Shown: positions 16,009 to 24,517 of the stretch, in pieces
Position numbering within the stretch: position 1 is the stretch's first letter
Layout: the number at the start of each line of letters is the position of its first letter
Source: Mycolicibacterium sediminis
GTDB taxonomy: Bacteria; Actinomycetota; Actinomycetes; Mycobacteriales; Mycobacteriaceae
Reading direction: 5' to 3'
Length of the DNA stretch: 64,000 nt
Assembly (NCBI RefSeq): GCF_010731735.1
Contig: NZ_AP022588.1
Coordinates: forward strand, 2,294,001 to 2,358,000
Program-made: the position numbers and the translations under genes
The notes under the pieces: generated by a model
What the model was told of the DNA's origin: nothing
The model's database searches: none
Seen by the model: only the letters and a program-made list of their open reading frames with translations

Positions 16009-16590
16009 TCAGTTGCCCAGAAGTCGTGCGAACGCATCCGCCGATGCGCTGGCGCTCGGCGGCCACTCCTGCTGCCACGCTGCCAATGGCACGTCGGCCA
16101 GTGGGTCGAAGCTGGCCGCCATGCGTCTGTACTCGACCCGGCGCCAATTCCGGATGTCCCGATCACCCCTCCTGAACTCGGCCAACCGCTGCAGCGCCGC
16201 AGCCTGTCGCTCTTCAGAAGAACCATTGCGCACGCCGATACCGTTCATGAGGCTGTGACGACCGAGCGCAAACGGGCGGAAACCCCAACGACAGCCGATT
16301 GATTCGTTGATGACGCGACATTCGTTGCACGCCAGCCAAGCCCAGCGGGAGCAACCTCCTGCGGTCGCCCGGAAGCAGATGACGCACAGGTCGTAATGCC
16401 GGGAGACGTCGTGTCCCTCCCACTTCTCCGGGAAGTCCTCGTCGCGGCAAGACTGCCATCGCACGGGAAATTTGGGAAACATAAGGCTGGGCCTCTGAAT
16501 AGGCCCACGAATCCCGCCGCACGGGATGTGGACGCACAACTCGGTCAAGCGTCGACGCAAGGCTGCATCGGTGGGGCTGTTACTGGGCAT
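16009..16590 (-). CDS. Cys-rich, probable zinc-binding hypothetical protein
   Basis: 193 residues from ATG, with GGTGAG just upstream. The central part has CVICFR, then a Cys and CNEC pair, and another Cys 10 residues later, an arrangement typical of a zinc ribbon or treble clef. The C-terminal half is charged and helical, with LQRLAEFRRGDRDIRNW, and ends in an Ala-rich tail. No catalytic motif is visible. The gene faces the small acidic gene (convergent) inside the insertion. HNH nucleases use similar Cys pairs, but no HNH His-Asn-His pattern is found. Confidence 0.65.
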   Translation of the reverse strand: MPSNSPTDAALRRRLTELCVHIPCGGIRGPIQRPSLMFPKFPVRWQSCRDEDFPEKWEGHDVSRHYDLCVICFRATAGGCSRWAWLACNECRVINESIGCRWGFRPFALGRHSLMNGIGVRNGSSEERQAAALQRLAEFRRGDRDIRNWRRVEYRRMAASFDPLADVPLAAWQQEWPPSASASADAFARLLGN

Positions 16591-16857
16591 CGTTCTCACC
16601 GTCCTGCGGCGCCGCACGTCGGCGTCCACTGCTTGAACGCTCGCGGCGTCCCCGCTCTTCCTCTGGGGCACCGTGCAGTGGCTGCGCGGTTGCCGGGACG
16701 GCGGGCCAGATACCCGTACAGCCGTCCGCTCTAGAGCTGTTTTTATGGTACGACCGTGCACCGACAAGTAGGACTGACGCAAGCACGTATCTCGGCGAGC
16801 GAGACGTCCAGAATCGGCGCGTCTCCAATAGTTCTCGACGCATCAAGAAAGACCGAT

Positions 16858-16956
16858 GTATACGAGCGCATCATCGAACTCGCACCCGGCTTCGGCGAGT
16901 ACGAGAAGCGGACCGACCGCGTCATCCCCGTCTTCGAGTTGACGCCGACCGCCTGA
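16858..16956 (+). pseudogene. Ddn-family reductase C-terminal fragment (duplicate)
   Basis: It encodes VYERIIELAPGFGEYEKRTD followed by RVIPVFELTPTA and a stop, nearly the same as the last 32 residues of the intact Ddn-like protein at 12781-13218. An open frame extends upstream to about 16756, but that part is unrelated, so no full enzyme can be made. Confidence 0.85.
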
Positions 16957-17064
16957 CCCTACGAGGTGCGGCGGCGCCGCAGAAACGGGTCGGTCAGCGA
17001 CGGCGGCTGGTAGCCCGCGTCGGCGCTCGAGATGGTCACGCCGGGCGGCACGATCTCGTCGATC
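16858..17064. repeat. Right copy of the ddn/akr junction repeat
   Basis: Direct, imperfect copy of 13120-13325. On this side the akr part continues into the intact gene, while the Ddn part is only a 3' fragment. The abrupt loss of similarity upstream of 16858 marks the right boundary of the inserted segment. Confidence 0.85.
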
Positions 17065-18011
17065 CTGTCGAGCACGTCGGTCGACAGCGTGACGTCGGCG
17101 GCGCCGAGCTGCGACTCCAGATGCTCCATCGTCCGCGGACCGATGATCGGCGCGGTCACCGCGGGATGCTGCATCACGAACGCCAGCGCCATGTGGACGA
17201 GTGACAGTCCCGCGTCGTCGGCCAGCCCGCCGAGCGCGTCCGCAGCGTCGAGCTTGCGCTGGCCGTCCGGGCTGTCGAGGTCGTAGCGTGCGGGCATCCG
17301 CTGCCGCCGCTTGGACTCCGGCAGCTCCTTGCCCTTCCGGTACCCGCCGGTGAGCCAGCCGCCGGCCAACGGACTCCAGGGCAGCACGCCCATCCCGTAT
17401 TCCTGCGCCACCGGCAGCACGTCGGCCTCGATGCCGCGGGCCAGCAGCGAGTACGGCGGCTGCTCGGTGACGAAGCGTCCCAGTCCTCGTCGCTCACTGA
17501 CCCACTGCGCCTGCACCATCTGGTGGGCGGGGAACGTCGACGAGCCGAACGCGCGGATCTTGCCCTGGCGTTGCAGGTCGGTCAGCGCGGACAGCGTCTC
17601 CTCGACGTCGGTGTCCAGGTCGGGGCGGTGCACCTGGTAGAGGTCGATCCAGTCGGTGTCCAGCCGGCGCAGGCTCTCCTCGACCTCGCGGATGATCCAG
17701 CGCCGCGAGTTGCCGCGCTGGTTGGGGTCGCCCACCTCGCCCATCGGCACGCCCATCTGCCCGTGGAACTTGGTGGCCAGCACCACGTCGTCGCGCTTGC
17801 CGTTGGCCAGGGCCTTGCCGACGATGACCTCCGACTCGCCCTGGGAGTACACGTCGGCGGTGTCGATGAAGTTGATGCCCGCGTCCAGGGCGCGGTGGAT
17901 GACCTCGATGGACGCGTCGTGGTCGGGTTCACCCCAGGCGCCGAACATCATGGCTCCCAGGCAGAGGGGGCTGACCTGGATGCCGGTTCGGCCGAGGCTG
18001 CGATAGTCCAT
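16959..18011 (-). CDS. Aldo/keto reductase
   Basis: 350 residues. It starts MDYRSLGRTGIQVSPLCLG, the usual AKR opening, and shows the catalytic tetrad in context: Asp and Tyr in FIDTADVYSQGESE, Lys in VVLATKF and His in LYQVHRPD. The C-terminal GPRTMEHLESQLGA binds NADP(H). This is the AKR11/12-like branch, NADPH-dependent reductases of aldehydes and ketones with broad substrates. The gene was originally convergent with the Ddn-like reductase; its last 100 bases are also present as a fragment 3.7 kb upstream in the sequence, beyond the insertion. Confidence 0.93.
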   Translation of the reverse strand: MDYRSLGRTGIQVSPLCLGAMMFGAWGEPDHDASIEVIHRALDAGINFIDTADVYSQGESEVIVGKALANGKRDDVVLATKFHGQMGVPMGEVGDPNQRGNSRRWIIREVEESLRRLDTDWIDLYQVHRPDLDTDVEETLSALTDLQRQGKIRAFGSSTFPAHQMVQAQWVSERRGLGRFVTEQPPYSLLARGIEADVLPVAQEYGMGVLPWSPLAGGWLTGGYRKGKELPESKRRQRMPARYDLDSPDGQRKLDAADALGGLADDAGLSLVHMALAFVMQHPAVTAPIIGPRTMEHLESQLGAADVTLSTDVLDRIDEIVPPGVTISSADAGYQPPSLTDPFLRRRRTS

Positions 18012-18058
18012 GTCTCGATGGTAGGCGTGGGCCCGAGTGGGTCGGTTCTGCGCCGGTG

Positions 18059-19423
18059 TTAGGCGAAGTGGCTCTTCGGGATCTGTGCGTGGACGCCGAC
18101 GGTCTTGTCCACCACCTGGCTGACGGAGAAGTTTGCGGCGGCGGAGAGGTAGGCGTAGGCGGTGGCGCGGTCCATGCCGCGGTCGTCTTCGAGGAAGTTC
18201 AAGGCGTTGACGACTGCGCGTCGCATCGCGGCGTTCAGGTCACTGCCCTGGCCGTTGACCGCACCGTCGGGATCGGACAGTCCGATGGGGATCCACACGT
18301 CCTGGTTCTCGGCGAACGGATACATGAAGGCGACCGACGGTGCGTCGCCGCTGCCCTTCTTGCAGACCGTCAACCGGAACGTGCCCCGCAACGCCCCCTC
18401 CATGGCGGTGAGCGCGACTTCGCCGTCACCCATCGCCATGTGTGGGTCTCCGACGTAGAACAGCGCGCCGTCGGCGAACACGGGCAGGTAGAACGTCGAC
18501 CCCGGTCCCAGCAATCCGATGTCGATGTTGCCGCCGCCCAGGGTGGGCGGGATCGAATTGGCGTTCGGTGACGTCAGGCCGGGAGCGCTCGCATACGCCA
18601 CGCCCATCATCCCCATGAACGGTCGCAGCGGAAAGCGAACGGCTGCAGTGCCGAACGGCATGACTCCGTGTCCGTCCTCGACGGCGGTGAAGGTGGACAC
18701 GTTGCCGTACCGGGTCGGGTCCTTCGTGTCCCGGCCATCGGTCGACCGGGGCGGCATGACCTCGTCGAGCCCGATCCCTGCCGGCGCCTCGCCCTGGGCG
18801 GTCACGCCGAGCGCACCCTTGCCGTGACGGCTGGACACCACGCCGTAGGGCACGCGAGGCGTGGCCTCGAGGGTCTCGATCTTGAGGACGTCGCCGGGTT
18901 GGGCGCCTTCGACGAAGATCGGTCCGGTGACGACGTGCGGCCCGTCGACGTCGAAGTTGCGGGGCGTGCGGTTGTACCCGGACGCGATGTTCACCGCATC
19001 TTGCAGCACGTCGGATTCGGCGACGCCGTGAGAGCCGAAGTACTCGACGGGATTTCGGCCCTGATCCTCAAGAATTCCCTCATGGGACACCGTGTCGATC
19101 GTGACGGTTCGCCCCGATTGCATGCGGAGCACCGACTGCGACTCGACTGTCGGGACGTAGCCCCACAGCACCTGGTCGGGTTCGGAACTCAGGTAGTGGT
19201 CCCCGGATCTGGTGCCGGTACCCGGCTGCAAAATCGGACCCGCGCCTGGTGCCGCAGCGCCCGGCGACGGGGTACCGCTGTCGCCATCTCCCCGGGAGGA
19301 GCAGGCCGCAGTCCCGGCGACACCGAGGCCGGCGACCACTCCGGCCACCGCCTGAGCGAACCCCCTGCGTCCGATGCCGCGGGCAAGTGTCGCGGCAGCG
19401 TGTTCTGCCAGAGGTTGTGTCAT
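18059..19423 (-). CDS. Exported acetamidase/formamidase-family lipoprotein
   Basis: 454 residues from an ATG with GGGAG 6 bases upstream. The N-terminus carries a twin-arginine-like signal (GIGRRGFAQAVAG) and a lipobox (AGTAAC), so it is probably a Tat-exported lipoprotein. The rest is an FmdA/AmdA domain, with EVMPPRSTDGRD-like and YVGDPHMAMGDGEV segments, the latter being the conserved metal-binding GD.HAxxGDGE motif. The family hydrolyses short amides, but an exported version with a lipobox is unusual and its substrate is unknown. It is divergent from the RibD-like reductase with a 169-base gap. Confidence 0.87.
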   Translation of the reverse strand: MTQPLAEHAAATLARGIGRRGFAQAVAGVVAGLGVAGTAACSSRGDGDSGTPSPGAAAPGAGPILQPGTGTRSGDHYLSSEPDQVLWGYVPTVESQSVLRMQSGRTVTIDTVSHEGILEDQGRNPVEYFGSHGVAESDVLQDAVNIASGYNRTPRNFDVDGPHVVTGPIFVEGAQPGDVLKIETLEATPRVPYGVVSSRHGKGALGVTAQGEAPAGIGLDEVMPPRSTDGRDTKDPTRYGNVSTFTAVEDGHGVMPFGTAAVRFPLRPFMGMMGVAYASAPGLTSPNANSIPPTLGGGNIDIGLLGPGSTFYLPVFADGALFYVGDPHMAMGDGEVALTAMEGALRGTFRLTVCKKGSGDAPSVAFMYPFAENQDVWIPIGLSDPDGAVNGQGSDLNAAMRRAVVNALNFLEDDRGMDRATAYAYLSAAANFSVSQVVDKTVGVHAQIPKSHFA

Positions 19424-19592
19424 GTGGTGCTCCCAGTTCGCGTAAGGGACGGGACGTACATCCGCCACCGGGGTTCCCGGAATGCATTTCTGACAGATTG
19501 CCGAGGCGTAAAGGTTGCCGGAGGCTCGCGCGGCGATGAGTTCTGCCCCTCGACCGGGTCTGCCCGAGGTCATCACTTTGAACGGAGCACAC

Positions 19593-20204
19593 ATGCCGCG
19601 CACCAACCTCTCGATGTCGATCTCGGCCGACGGCTACGTCGCGGGCCCAGACCAGAGCGAGGAGCACCCGCTCGGCGTCGGCGGACAGCTGCTGCACGCC
19701 TGGCACATGGGCCCCGACGCGGACCACCCCGTCAACCGCCAGGTGGTCTCGGAGATGCTCGACGGCATGGGCGCGACCATCATGGGCCGCAACATGTTCG
19801 GACCCGTCCGCGGCGACTGGGGCGACTCCGACTGGACCGGCTGGTGGGGTGACGAGCCGCCCTACCACTGCCCGGTGTTCGTGCTGACCCACCATGCCCG
19901 CGACCCCATCGCGCTCAAGGGGACGACGTTCCACTTCGTCACCGACGGCGTCGAGGTCGCCTACGCCCAGGCCGTCGACGCAGCGGGGGACCGGCCCATC
20001 AGCATCGCGGGCGGCGCCTCCTGCGCACGGCAGGCGATCAATGCTGGGATCGTCGACGAGATCGACCTCCAGGTGAACCCCGTCATCCTGGGAGCGGGAG
20101 AGCGGTTGTTCGATGGCTTCGCGGCGGGCGTCCCTCGCCTCGAGCTGGAGCGGGTCCTCGAGGCGCCGGGGGTCGCGCATCTGAGGTACCGCGTGGTGCG
20201 GTAG
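19593..20204 (+). CDS. Dihydrofolate reductase-family protein (RibD C-terminal type)
   Basis: 203 residues; the ATG has GGAG 5 bases upstream. It starts LSMSISADGYVAGPD, the family's N-terminal strand, then ATIMGRNMFGP, and the NADP-binding strand ISIAGGASCARQAI followed by DEIDLQVNPVILGAGERLF. These match RibD_C proteins annotated as DHFR-family or 'YyaP/YwjB-like'. It is a predicted NADPH-dependent reductase; the substrate is not known. It is monocistronic, facing away from the formamidase gene. Confidence 0.9.
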   Translation: MPRTNLSMSISADGYVAGPDQSEEHPLGVGGQLLHAWHMGPDADHPVNRQVVSEMLDGMGATIMGRNMFGPVRGDWGDSDWTGWWGDEPPYHCPVFVLTHHARDPIALKGTTFHFVTDGVEVAYAQAVDAAGDRPISIAGGASCARQAINAGIVDEIDLQVNPVILGAGERLFDGFAAGVPRLELERVLEAPGVAHLRYRVVR

Positions 20205-20316
20205 CGCCGGTCGCCAGCGGGTGCGCCCCTATTCGTCGACCATTCCAAACTGGTGCAGGTCGCAGGGAAAGTGGCACCTAAACTAGTTTGATCGGACTGT
20301 CGATCGAGGGGGCACG

Positions 20317-21597
20317 GTGGTGGTGTTCGCGGACCTGCGGGCAGCGCAGCCAGGCCTCTGGCATGAAGCTGCGGTCGACCTTCGGTCAGCGTCCGTGCTG
20401 CACGACGACAGCTCGGACGAGATCCACGCCAACGGCGTCCAGAAACTCAAGGACAACTGGTTCGATGCTCTCGGCGAGCTGGCACGTGGTGAACTGGTGG
20501 CGTTGGCGGACAAGTTCCGAAGCGCCGGGCTGCTCGATGGCGGCGCAGCGTCCGCACTCGACACCCTGCAAGACGCTGTCGACGTCGCGAAACGCGAGTG
20601 TGACCAAGCGGTGGAATCTGCCCTCAACAGGGGTCTGACCGTGTCTGCTGACGGACGGGTTGATCTCCCGGCGGACACCGCGGGCCTCGACGTCGAGCTG
20701 CTCGAATTCTATCGAGACGACGCTCAGCGGATGATCGACGATGCCGTGGAAGCGGCCACGCAGGCCGACGAAGCTGGACGCTCCGCCATAAATAATCTCA
20801 AAGTGGACCCCGACACCACATCAACGGGTAGGGCGCTCGAATTGCAGGCGGGCGCAGTGCAGGATGCGCTCTCGATGATGCGCAACCAGCTTCCGGATGG
20901 GCTGACGCCGCAGCAGCAGGCCGAGTGGTGGAACGCTCTGTCCGCCAAGCAGCAACAGGATTTCATGAGGGCCGTCCCGCTCGAACTCAGCCGTCTGGAA
21001 GGCATCCCCCAATCGGTGAAGGAGCAACTGAGTTCGTCGGATCGCGGCTACAACGCGTTGGAAACCCTCCAGTACGCCCAGGATCACTGGGACGACACGA
21101 GTGATGACATCTTCCCGAATAACTGCGCCCATTTCGTGTCTCAGGCGTTGCGAGCTGGCGGGCTCGACTACAAGGGCAAGTCCACCCTTGACGACAATGG
21201 GTGGGGCCGAAGCAAGGCGGGAGAGTGGGGGTGGAATACGCCCGATTTGCCGAAAGTGCCCGAGGTGGAGGGGCTCAGCCACACGAGGTCCTGGTTCAAC
21301 TCCGAAGCGCAAGAGGAGTTCTTCCTCCGCAACGGCGGTGAGCAGGTCGGCGTCGCGGGCGCGCGGCCGGGTGACGTCGTGTACTTCGATTACGCCGATG
21401 GTCCTGGCGTCGGTGAGACCGATGGGGAGGCTCATCACGCCGCATTGGTCACGGGCGTGCTGCCCGACGGCGAAGTCCTCTACACCCAACACACTCCAGG
21501 CGCGCAAAGCTCGAGCCTGCAGGGCCGTGTGCCCAGTCTCGAACAGAATGAGGGAAGGCAGCAGATCACCGTAGTGAGGCCAAAGCAGACGTGGTGA
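20317..21597 (+). CDS. Candidate T7SS effector with amidase-like (NlpC/CHAP-type) domain
   Basis: 426 residues. Several consecutive GTG codons follow GAGGGGG; the first is used. Residues 1-160 are long helices as in WXG/LXG-type T7SS proteins. A linker (LTPQQQAEWW...PLELSRLEGIP) closely resembles the one in the DUF1023 hydrolase at 112-1920. The C-terminal domain matches the putative amidase family PF12671: NNCAHFVSQAL with Cys270, GARPGDVVYFDY, and HHAALV with His373/374, a papain-like Cys-His pair that would cut peptides or amides, perhaps in cell walls. It is the first gene of a four-gene overlapping operon with two membrane proteins and an EspC-like protein. Confidence 0.8.
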   Translation: MVVFADLRAAQPGLWHEAAVDLRSASVLHDDSSDEIHANGVQKLKDNWFDALGELARGELVALADKFRSAGLLDGGAASALDTLQDAVDVAKRECDQAVESALNRGLTVSADGRVDLPADTAGLDVELLEFYRDDAQRMIDDAVEAATQADEAGRSAINNLKVDPDTTSTGRALELQAGAVQDALSMMRNQLPDGLTPQQQAEWWNALSAKQQQDFMRAVPLELSRLEGIPQSVKEQLSSSDRGYNALETLQYAQDHWDDTSDDIFPNNCAHFVSQALRAGGLDYKGKSTLDDNGWGRSKAGEWGWNTPDLPKVPEVEGLSHTRSWFNSEAQEEFFLRNGGEQVGVAGARPGDVVYFDYADGPGVGETDGEAHHAALVTGVLPDGEVLYTQHTPGAQSSSLQGRVPSLEQNEGRQQITVVRPKQTW

Positions 21598-22022
21598 CAA
21601 CTAACTCGGGCCAACGTGGAACGCCGCCGCAATCGGTTGGCGGTTGGGTCGGCCTCGCTGCGCTTTCACTAGGTGCAGCGGCTTACGCCGGTGTGAGCGG
21701 CATCGGCCAGTACCGTATGCAGACAATCGTCGACAATCCGTGTATCAAGAATGCACTCGACACGTCGGAACTGGAACGGTGGCTGACAGTCTCTGCGGCG
21801 GTCCTTCTGAGCATCGCGGCGATTGCCTTCGTTGCCTTGCTCCTCTCAACCAATCGGCAACGTGGGGGCGACGCACTTAGACGTCACGCATGGGGTGGAC
21901 TCGCAGTAGCCATCCTGCTCTTACTCCCCGTGACCAATCTCGTCGCCGGGGATCCGCTCGGGTTCGACGCCGAGATGCTGCCCAACTGCGTGACGATGGC
22001 TCTACTCAATGAGGGGCCATGA
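21591..22022 (+). CDS. Membrane protein, candidate immunity factor A
   Basis: 143 residues with a GTG start overlapping the effector gene by 7 bases, so translation is coupled. Three hydrophobic segments (about residues 17-37, 66-86 and 101-120) separate two outside loops with single Cys residues (NPCIKN; LPNCVT), which could pair in a disulphide. No family is recognised. Its position directly after a probable toxin, and its membrane location, suit an immunity protein against an enzyme acting outside the membrane. Confidence 0.7.
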   Translation: MVTTNSGQRGTPPQSVGGWVGLAALSLGAAAYAGVSGIGQYRMQTIVDNPCIKNALDTSELERWLTVSAAVLLSIAAIAFVALLLSTNRQRGGDALRRHAWGGLAVAILLLLPVTNLVAGDPLGFDAEMLPNCVTMALLNEGP

Positions 22023-22420
22023 ACCGGTCGCGCGAGCGAGCTGTTTCTGCCATGGCGGTCGGCGGCTGGGTGGCAGCGTTCGTCGCGCTGTGGGCGCTCG
22101 CGGGGTGCCTCGCCATCTTGGTATACCGCGATGAGCAGATCGCCGCCCACCGTTGTCTCCGTGAATTACCGATACCCACCGGATATCTTCAAACAGGACT
22201 TTCAGCGTTGGTTCTGAGCGCAGCGCTTGGCGTCGCAACGTTGATGGCGCGCAGCGATAGAAGGCGACGCTTCAGGCGCGCGGCGATTGCGGGAGTGGCC
22301 ATTCTCGGCACGGTGGCGTTGGCCGCCGTCGTCCAGTACTCGAATGCCTCGACGCCGGGACCGATGCGCGCGGACGCGTGCACTGGGTCCAGTCTCGATT
22401 ACACCGAAGGACTGACATGA
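22019..22420 (+). CDS. Membrane protein, candidate immunity factor B
   Basis: 133 residues, joined to the previous gene by an ATGA overlap. It has the same plan as that gene: three membrane segments (near residues 12-35, 60-77 and 88-105) and Cys residues in the loops (AAHRCLREL; ADACTG). The two are probably divergent paralogues. No catalytic motif. Likely a membrane partner or immunity protein for the amidase effector. Confidence 0.7.
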   Translation: MNRSRERAVSAMAVGGWVAAFVALWALAGCLAILVYRDEQIAAHRCLRELPIPTGYLQTGLSALVLSAALGVATLMARSDRRRRFRRAAIAGVAILGTVALAAVVQYSNASTPGPMRADACTGSSLDYTEGLT

Positions 22421-22740
22421 CGGACATCCACATCCGCCCCGAAGAAGTGAAGACCTCGGGTGGCCTCATCGACGACAAGGCCGAGGAAGCTCGAACCCGG
22501 ATCGTCAACCTGTACGACTCGGGCGCCTCCGCCCGCGACGGCAACCGCGGATTCGCCACGGGCCCAGCGGTCGTCGCTTACTGCGATGCAATGCGCGCCG
22601 AGATGCTCAACGCAGTAGATCGTCTACAGGAAACCGGTCGAAAGATAGTCGCGGCCGCGCAGGGGATCGACCGCACCGACGACAAGAGTGCGGAATCGAT
22701 CAGCCGAGTCGCGACCGCACTCGACGGTTCGGTCTCTTAA
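22417..22740 (+). CDS. EspC-like/WXG100-type T7SS partner
   Basis: 107 residues; its ATG overlaps the previous stop codon (ATGA). It begins MTDIHIRPEEVKTSGG, like PF10824-type secretion targets, and is helical throughout. No clear YxxxD motif is seen near the C-terminus, so the export signal may sit on the effector. As the last gene of the operon it probably forms a heterodimer with the helical N-terminus of the amidase effector for ESX export. Confidence 0.75.
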   Translation: MTDIHIRPEEVKTSGGLIDDKAEEARTRIVNLYDSGASARDGNRGFATGPAVVAYCDAMRAEMLNAVDRLQETGRKIVAAAQGIDRTDDKSAESISRVATALDGSVS

Positions 22741-22816
22741 CGAGTCGAGCCGGGGGAGTCGATTCGTCGGTGCCACGCGTTAACCTCCTTTCGAAGTCAA
22801 CTTCTGGGGGGAACAC

Positions 22817-22846
22817 ATGACGTCGACGTCCGACGGCCGCCGATGA
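22817..22846 (+). CDS. Nine-codon leader peptide overlapping the helicase start
   Basis: GGGGGGAA lies 5 bases upstream of this ATG, the best ribosome site in the area. The frame reads MTSTSDGRR and its TGA overlaps the ATG of the NERD-helicase (CGATGACG). The helicase ATG itself has no Shine-Dalgarno. Termination-reinitiation would then set helicase translation. Confidence 0.5.
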   Translation: MTSTSDGRR

Positions 22847-24504
22847 CGATCACCGTCACCGAGACGCCGCGGCTCAACAGCTCCGAGCGCAGCACCTGGC
22901 AAGCGTTGGTCGCTCAGCTCGAGCCCAACGACCTGCTCGTTCCCGGTCAGCGCGTCACCGATCACCTCAAGGACCACGAGGTCGACTTCGTCGTCGGCAT
23001 CGAAGGGGCGGGGATCGTGTGCCTCGAGGTCAAGGGCGGCGACGTCTGGCACGACGGCGACGGGTGGTGGCAGAAGCGCGGCGGTCGCGACAAGCAGATC
23101 GAACCGGTCCGACAGGCCCGTGAGGCCTGCTACGCGCTGCGCGACTTCATCGAGAAGGACCCACGCTGGACGCAGCGCCGGCAGCGCTGGGACCACGTCG
23201 TCGTCTTGCCCCACACCGAACTGCCGGCCGACTTCGACCTGCCCGACTGCCCGCGCTGGAAGATCATCGACCGCACCGACCTGCCGCACCTCGTCGACCG
23301 GCTGCGAGAGATTCTGGTCCGGCAGGAACTCGAACGGCCCCTCCTGGACCACGCCGGCATCGACCAGTTGCGAACTGCGTTGAGCGGCAGAGGTTTGCCG
23401 CAGCGCGACGTCGTCGCCCGTGCCCTCATCAACAACGACGCCGCCGACGCCCTGACCGAGCACCAGGCGGTCATCCTCGATGCAATCCGGCTGCTCAACC
23501 GCGTCGAGGTCCGCGGCGGCGCCGGCAGTGGCAAGACCTTCCTCGCGATGGAGCAGGCCCGTCGCCTCGCGCAGCGGGGTCAACGCGTGGCGCTGGTCTG
23601 CTACTCCCACGGGTTGGCGTCCTACCTGGAACGCATCGCCGCGACCTGGCCGCGCAACCAGCAACCCGGCTACGTCGGTGAGTTTCACGACCTCGGCAAG
23701 AAGTGGGGCGCGCCCGCCGGGCCCGATGAAGCGCTCCGCAACGACGAGACCGTGCAGTTCTGGGAACAGGACCTGCCGCTGCAGATGGCCGACCTTGCAG
23801 CCCAGCTGCCGACCGGCCAGCGGTTTGACTCGATCGTCGTCGACGAGGCGCAGGATTTCGCCGACGCGTGGTGGGACCCGCTGCTCGCCGCGCTCAAGGA
23901 TCCCGTCGACGGCGGCATCTACGTCTTCTCCGACGAGGGGCAGCGGGTCTTCAACCGGCACGGCTCACCGCCGGTGCCGTTGGTCCCGCTGATCCTCGAC
24001 CACAACCTGCGCAACACCCGCCAGATCGCGAACGCCTTTCAGCCGCTCGTCGACCACCCGATGCGCTTCCTCGGTGGCGAGGGGCCGGCGGTCACGTTCA
24101 TCCCGTGCCGGCGCGACGAGGCGATGGACGCGGGCGACGACCAGATCGATGCCCTGCTCGACGAGGGCTGGCGCCCCCAGGACGTCGCGCTCCTCACCAC
24201 CGGCAGCCGGCATCCTGAGCAGACCGAACGCCAGAAGGGCGGGCATAAGGCCTACTGGGACACGTTCTGGGACAACGACCAAGTGTTCTTCGGACACGTC
24301 CTTGGGTTCAAGGGCCTCGAGCGTCGCGCGGTGGTCGTCGTCGTCAACGAGGAGAGCAAATTCGAACGCTCCCGCGAACGGCTCTACGTCGGATTGTCCC
24401 GTGCGCGTGACCAACTCGTCGTGTGCGGCGATCCCGAGTTCATCCGCGAGGTCGGTGGGCCGGACCTCGCGCGACGGTTGGGAATCTCGGGGCTAGAGAA
24501 GTGA
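22843..24504 (+). CDS. NERD-domain superfamily I helicase
   Basis: 553 residues. Residues 1-115 or so are a NERD nuclease-related domain with the PD-(D/E)XK-like set DHEVDFVV and VCLEVKGG (Asp48, Glu62, Lys64). A UvrD-like helicase follows: Walker A GGAGSGKT at 225-232, Walker B VVDEAQDF at 333-340, then LDHNLRNTRQIA (motif IV-like), FKGLERRAV (motif V) and LYVGLSRAR (motif VI). It probably processes DNA, with the NERD part cutting. Such proteins occur in DNA repair and phage-defence contexts. The start is coupled to a nine-codon leader. It follows the T7SS cassette by 100 bases. Confidence 0.9.
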   Translation: MTITVTETPRLNSSERSTWQALVAQLEPNDLLVPGQRVTDHLKDHEVDFVVGIEGAGIVCLEVKGGDVWHDGDGWWQKRGGRDKQIEPVRQAREACYALRDFIEKDPRWTQRRQRWDHVVVLPHTELPADFDLPDCPRWKIIDRTDLPHLVDRLREILVRQELERPLLDHAGIDQLRTALSGRGLPQRDVVARALINNDAADALTEHQAVILDAIRLLNRVEVRGGAGSGKTFLAMEQARRLAQRGQRVALVCYSHGLASYLERIAATWPRNQQPGYVGEFHDLGKKWGAPAGPDEALRNDETVQFWEQDLPLQMADLAAQLPTGQRFDSIVVDEAQDFADAWWDPLLAALKDPVDGGIYVFSDEGQRVFNRHGSPPVPLVPLILDHNLRNTRQIANAFQPLVDHPMRFLGGEGPAVTFIPCRRDEAMDAGDDQIDALLDEGWRPQDVALLTTGSRHPEQTERQKGGHKAYWDTFWDNDQVFFGHVLGFKGLERRAVVVVVNEESKFERSRERLYVGLSRARDQLVVCGDPEFIREVGGPDLARRLGISGLEK

Positions 24505-24517
24505 GCACGCGCACACG

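Noticed and set aside
13120..17064. Flanking repeats read as a transposon's terminal repeats
   Set aside because: The repeats are direct, are made of host gene ends and have diverged; no transposase is present. Duplication by homologous recombination fits better.
22780..23961. Long leftward open frame opposite the NERD-helicase
   Set aside because: It is antisense to a gene with complete helicase motifs, and its Asp/Val/Arg-rich composition is typical of high-GC shadow frames.
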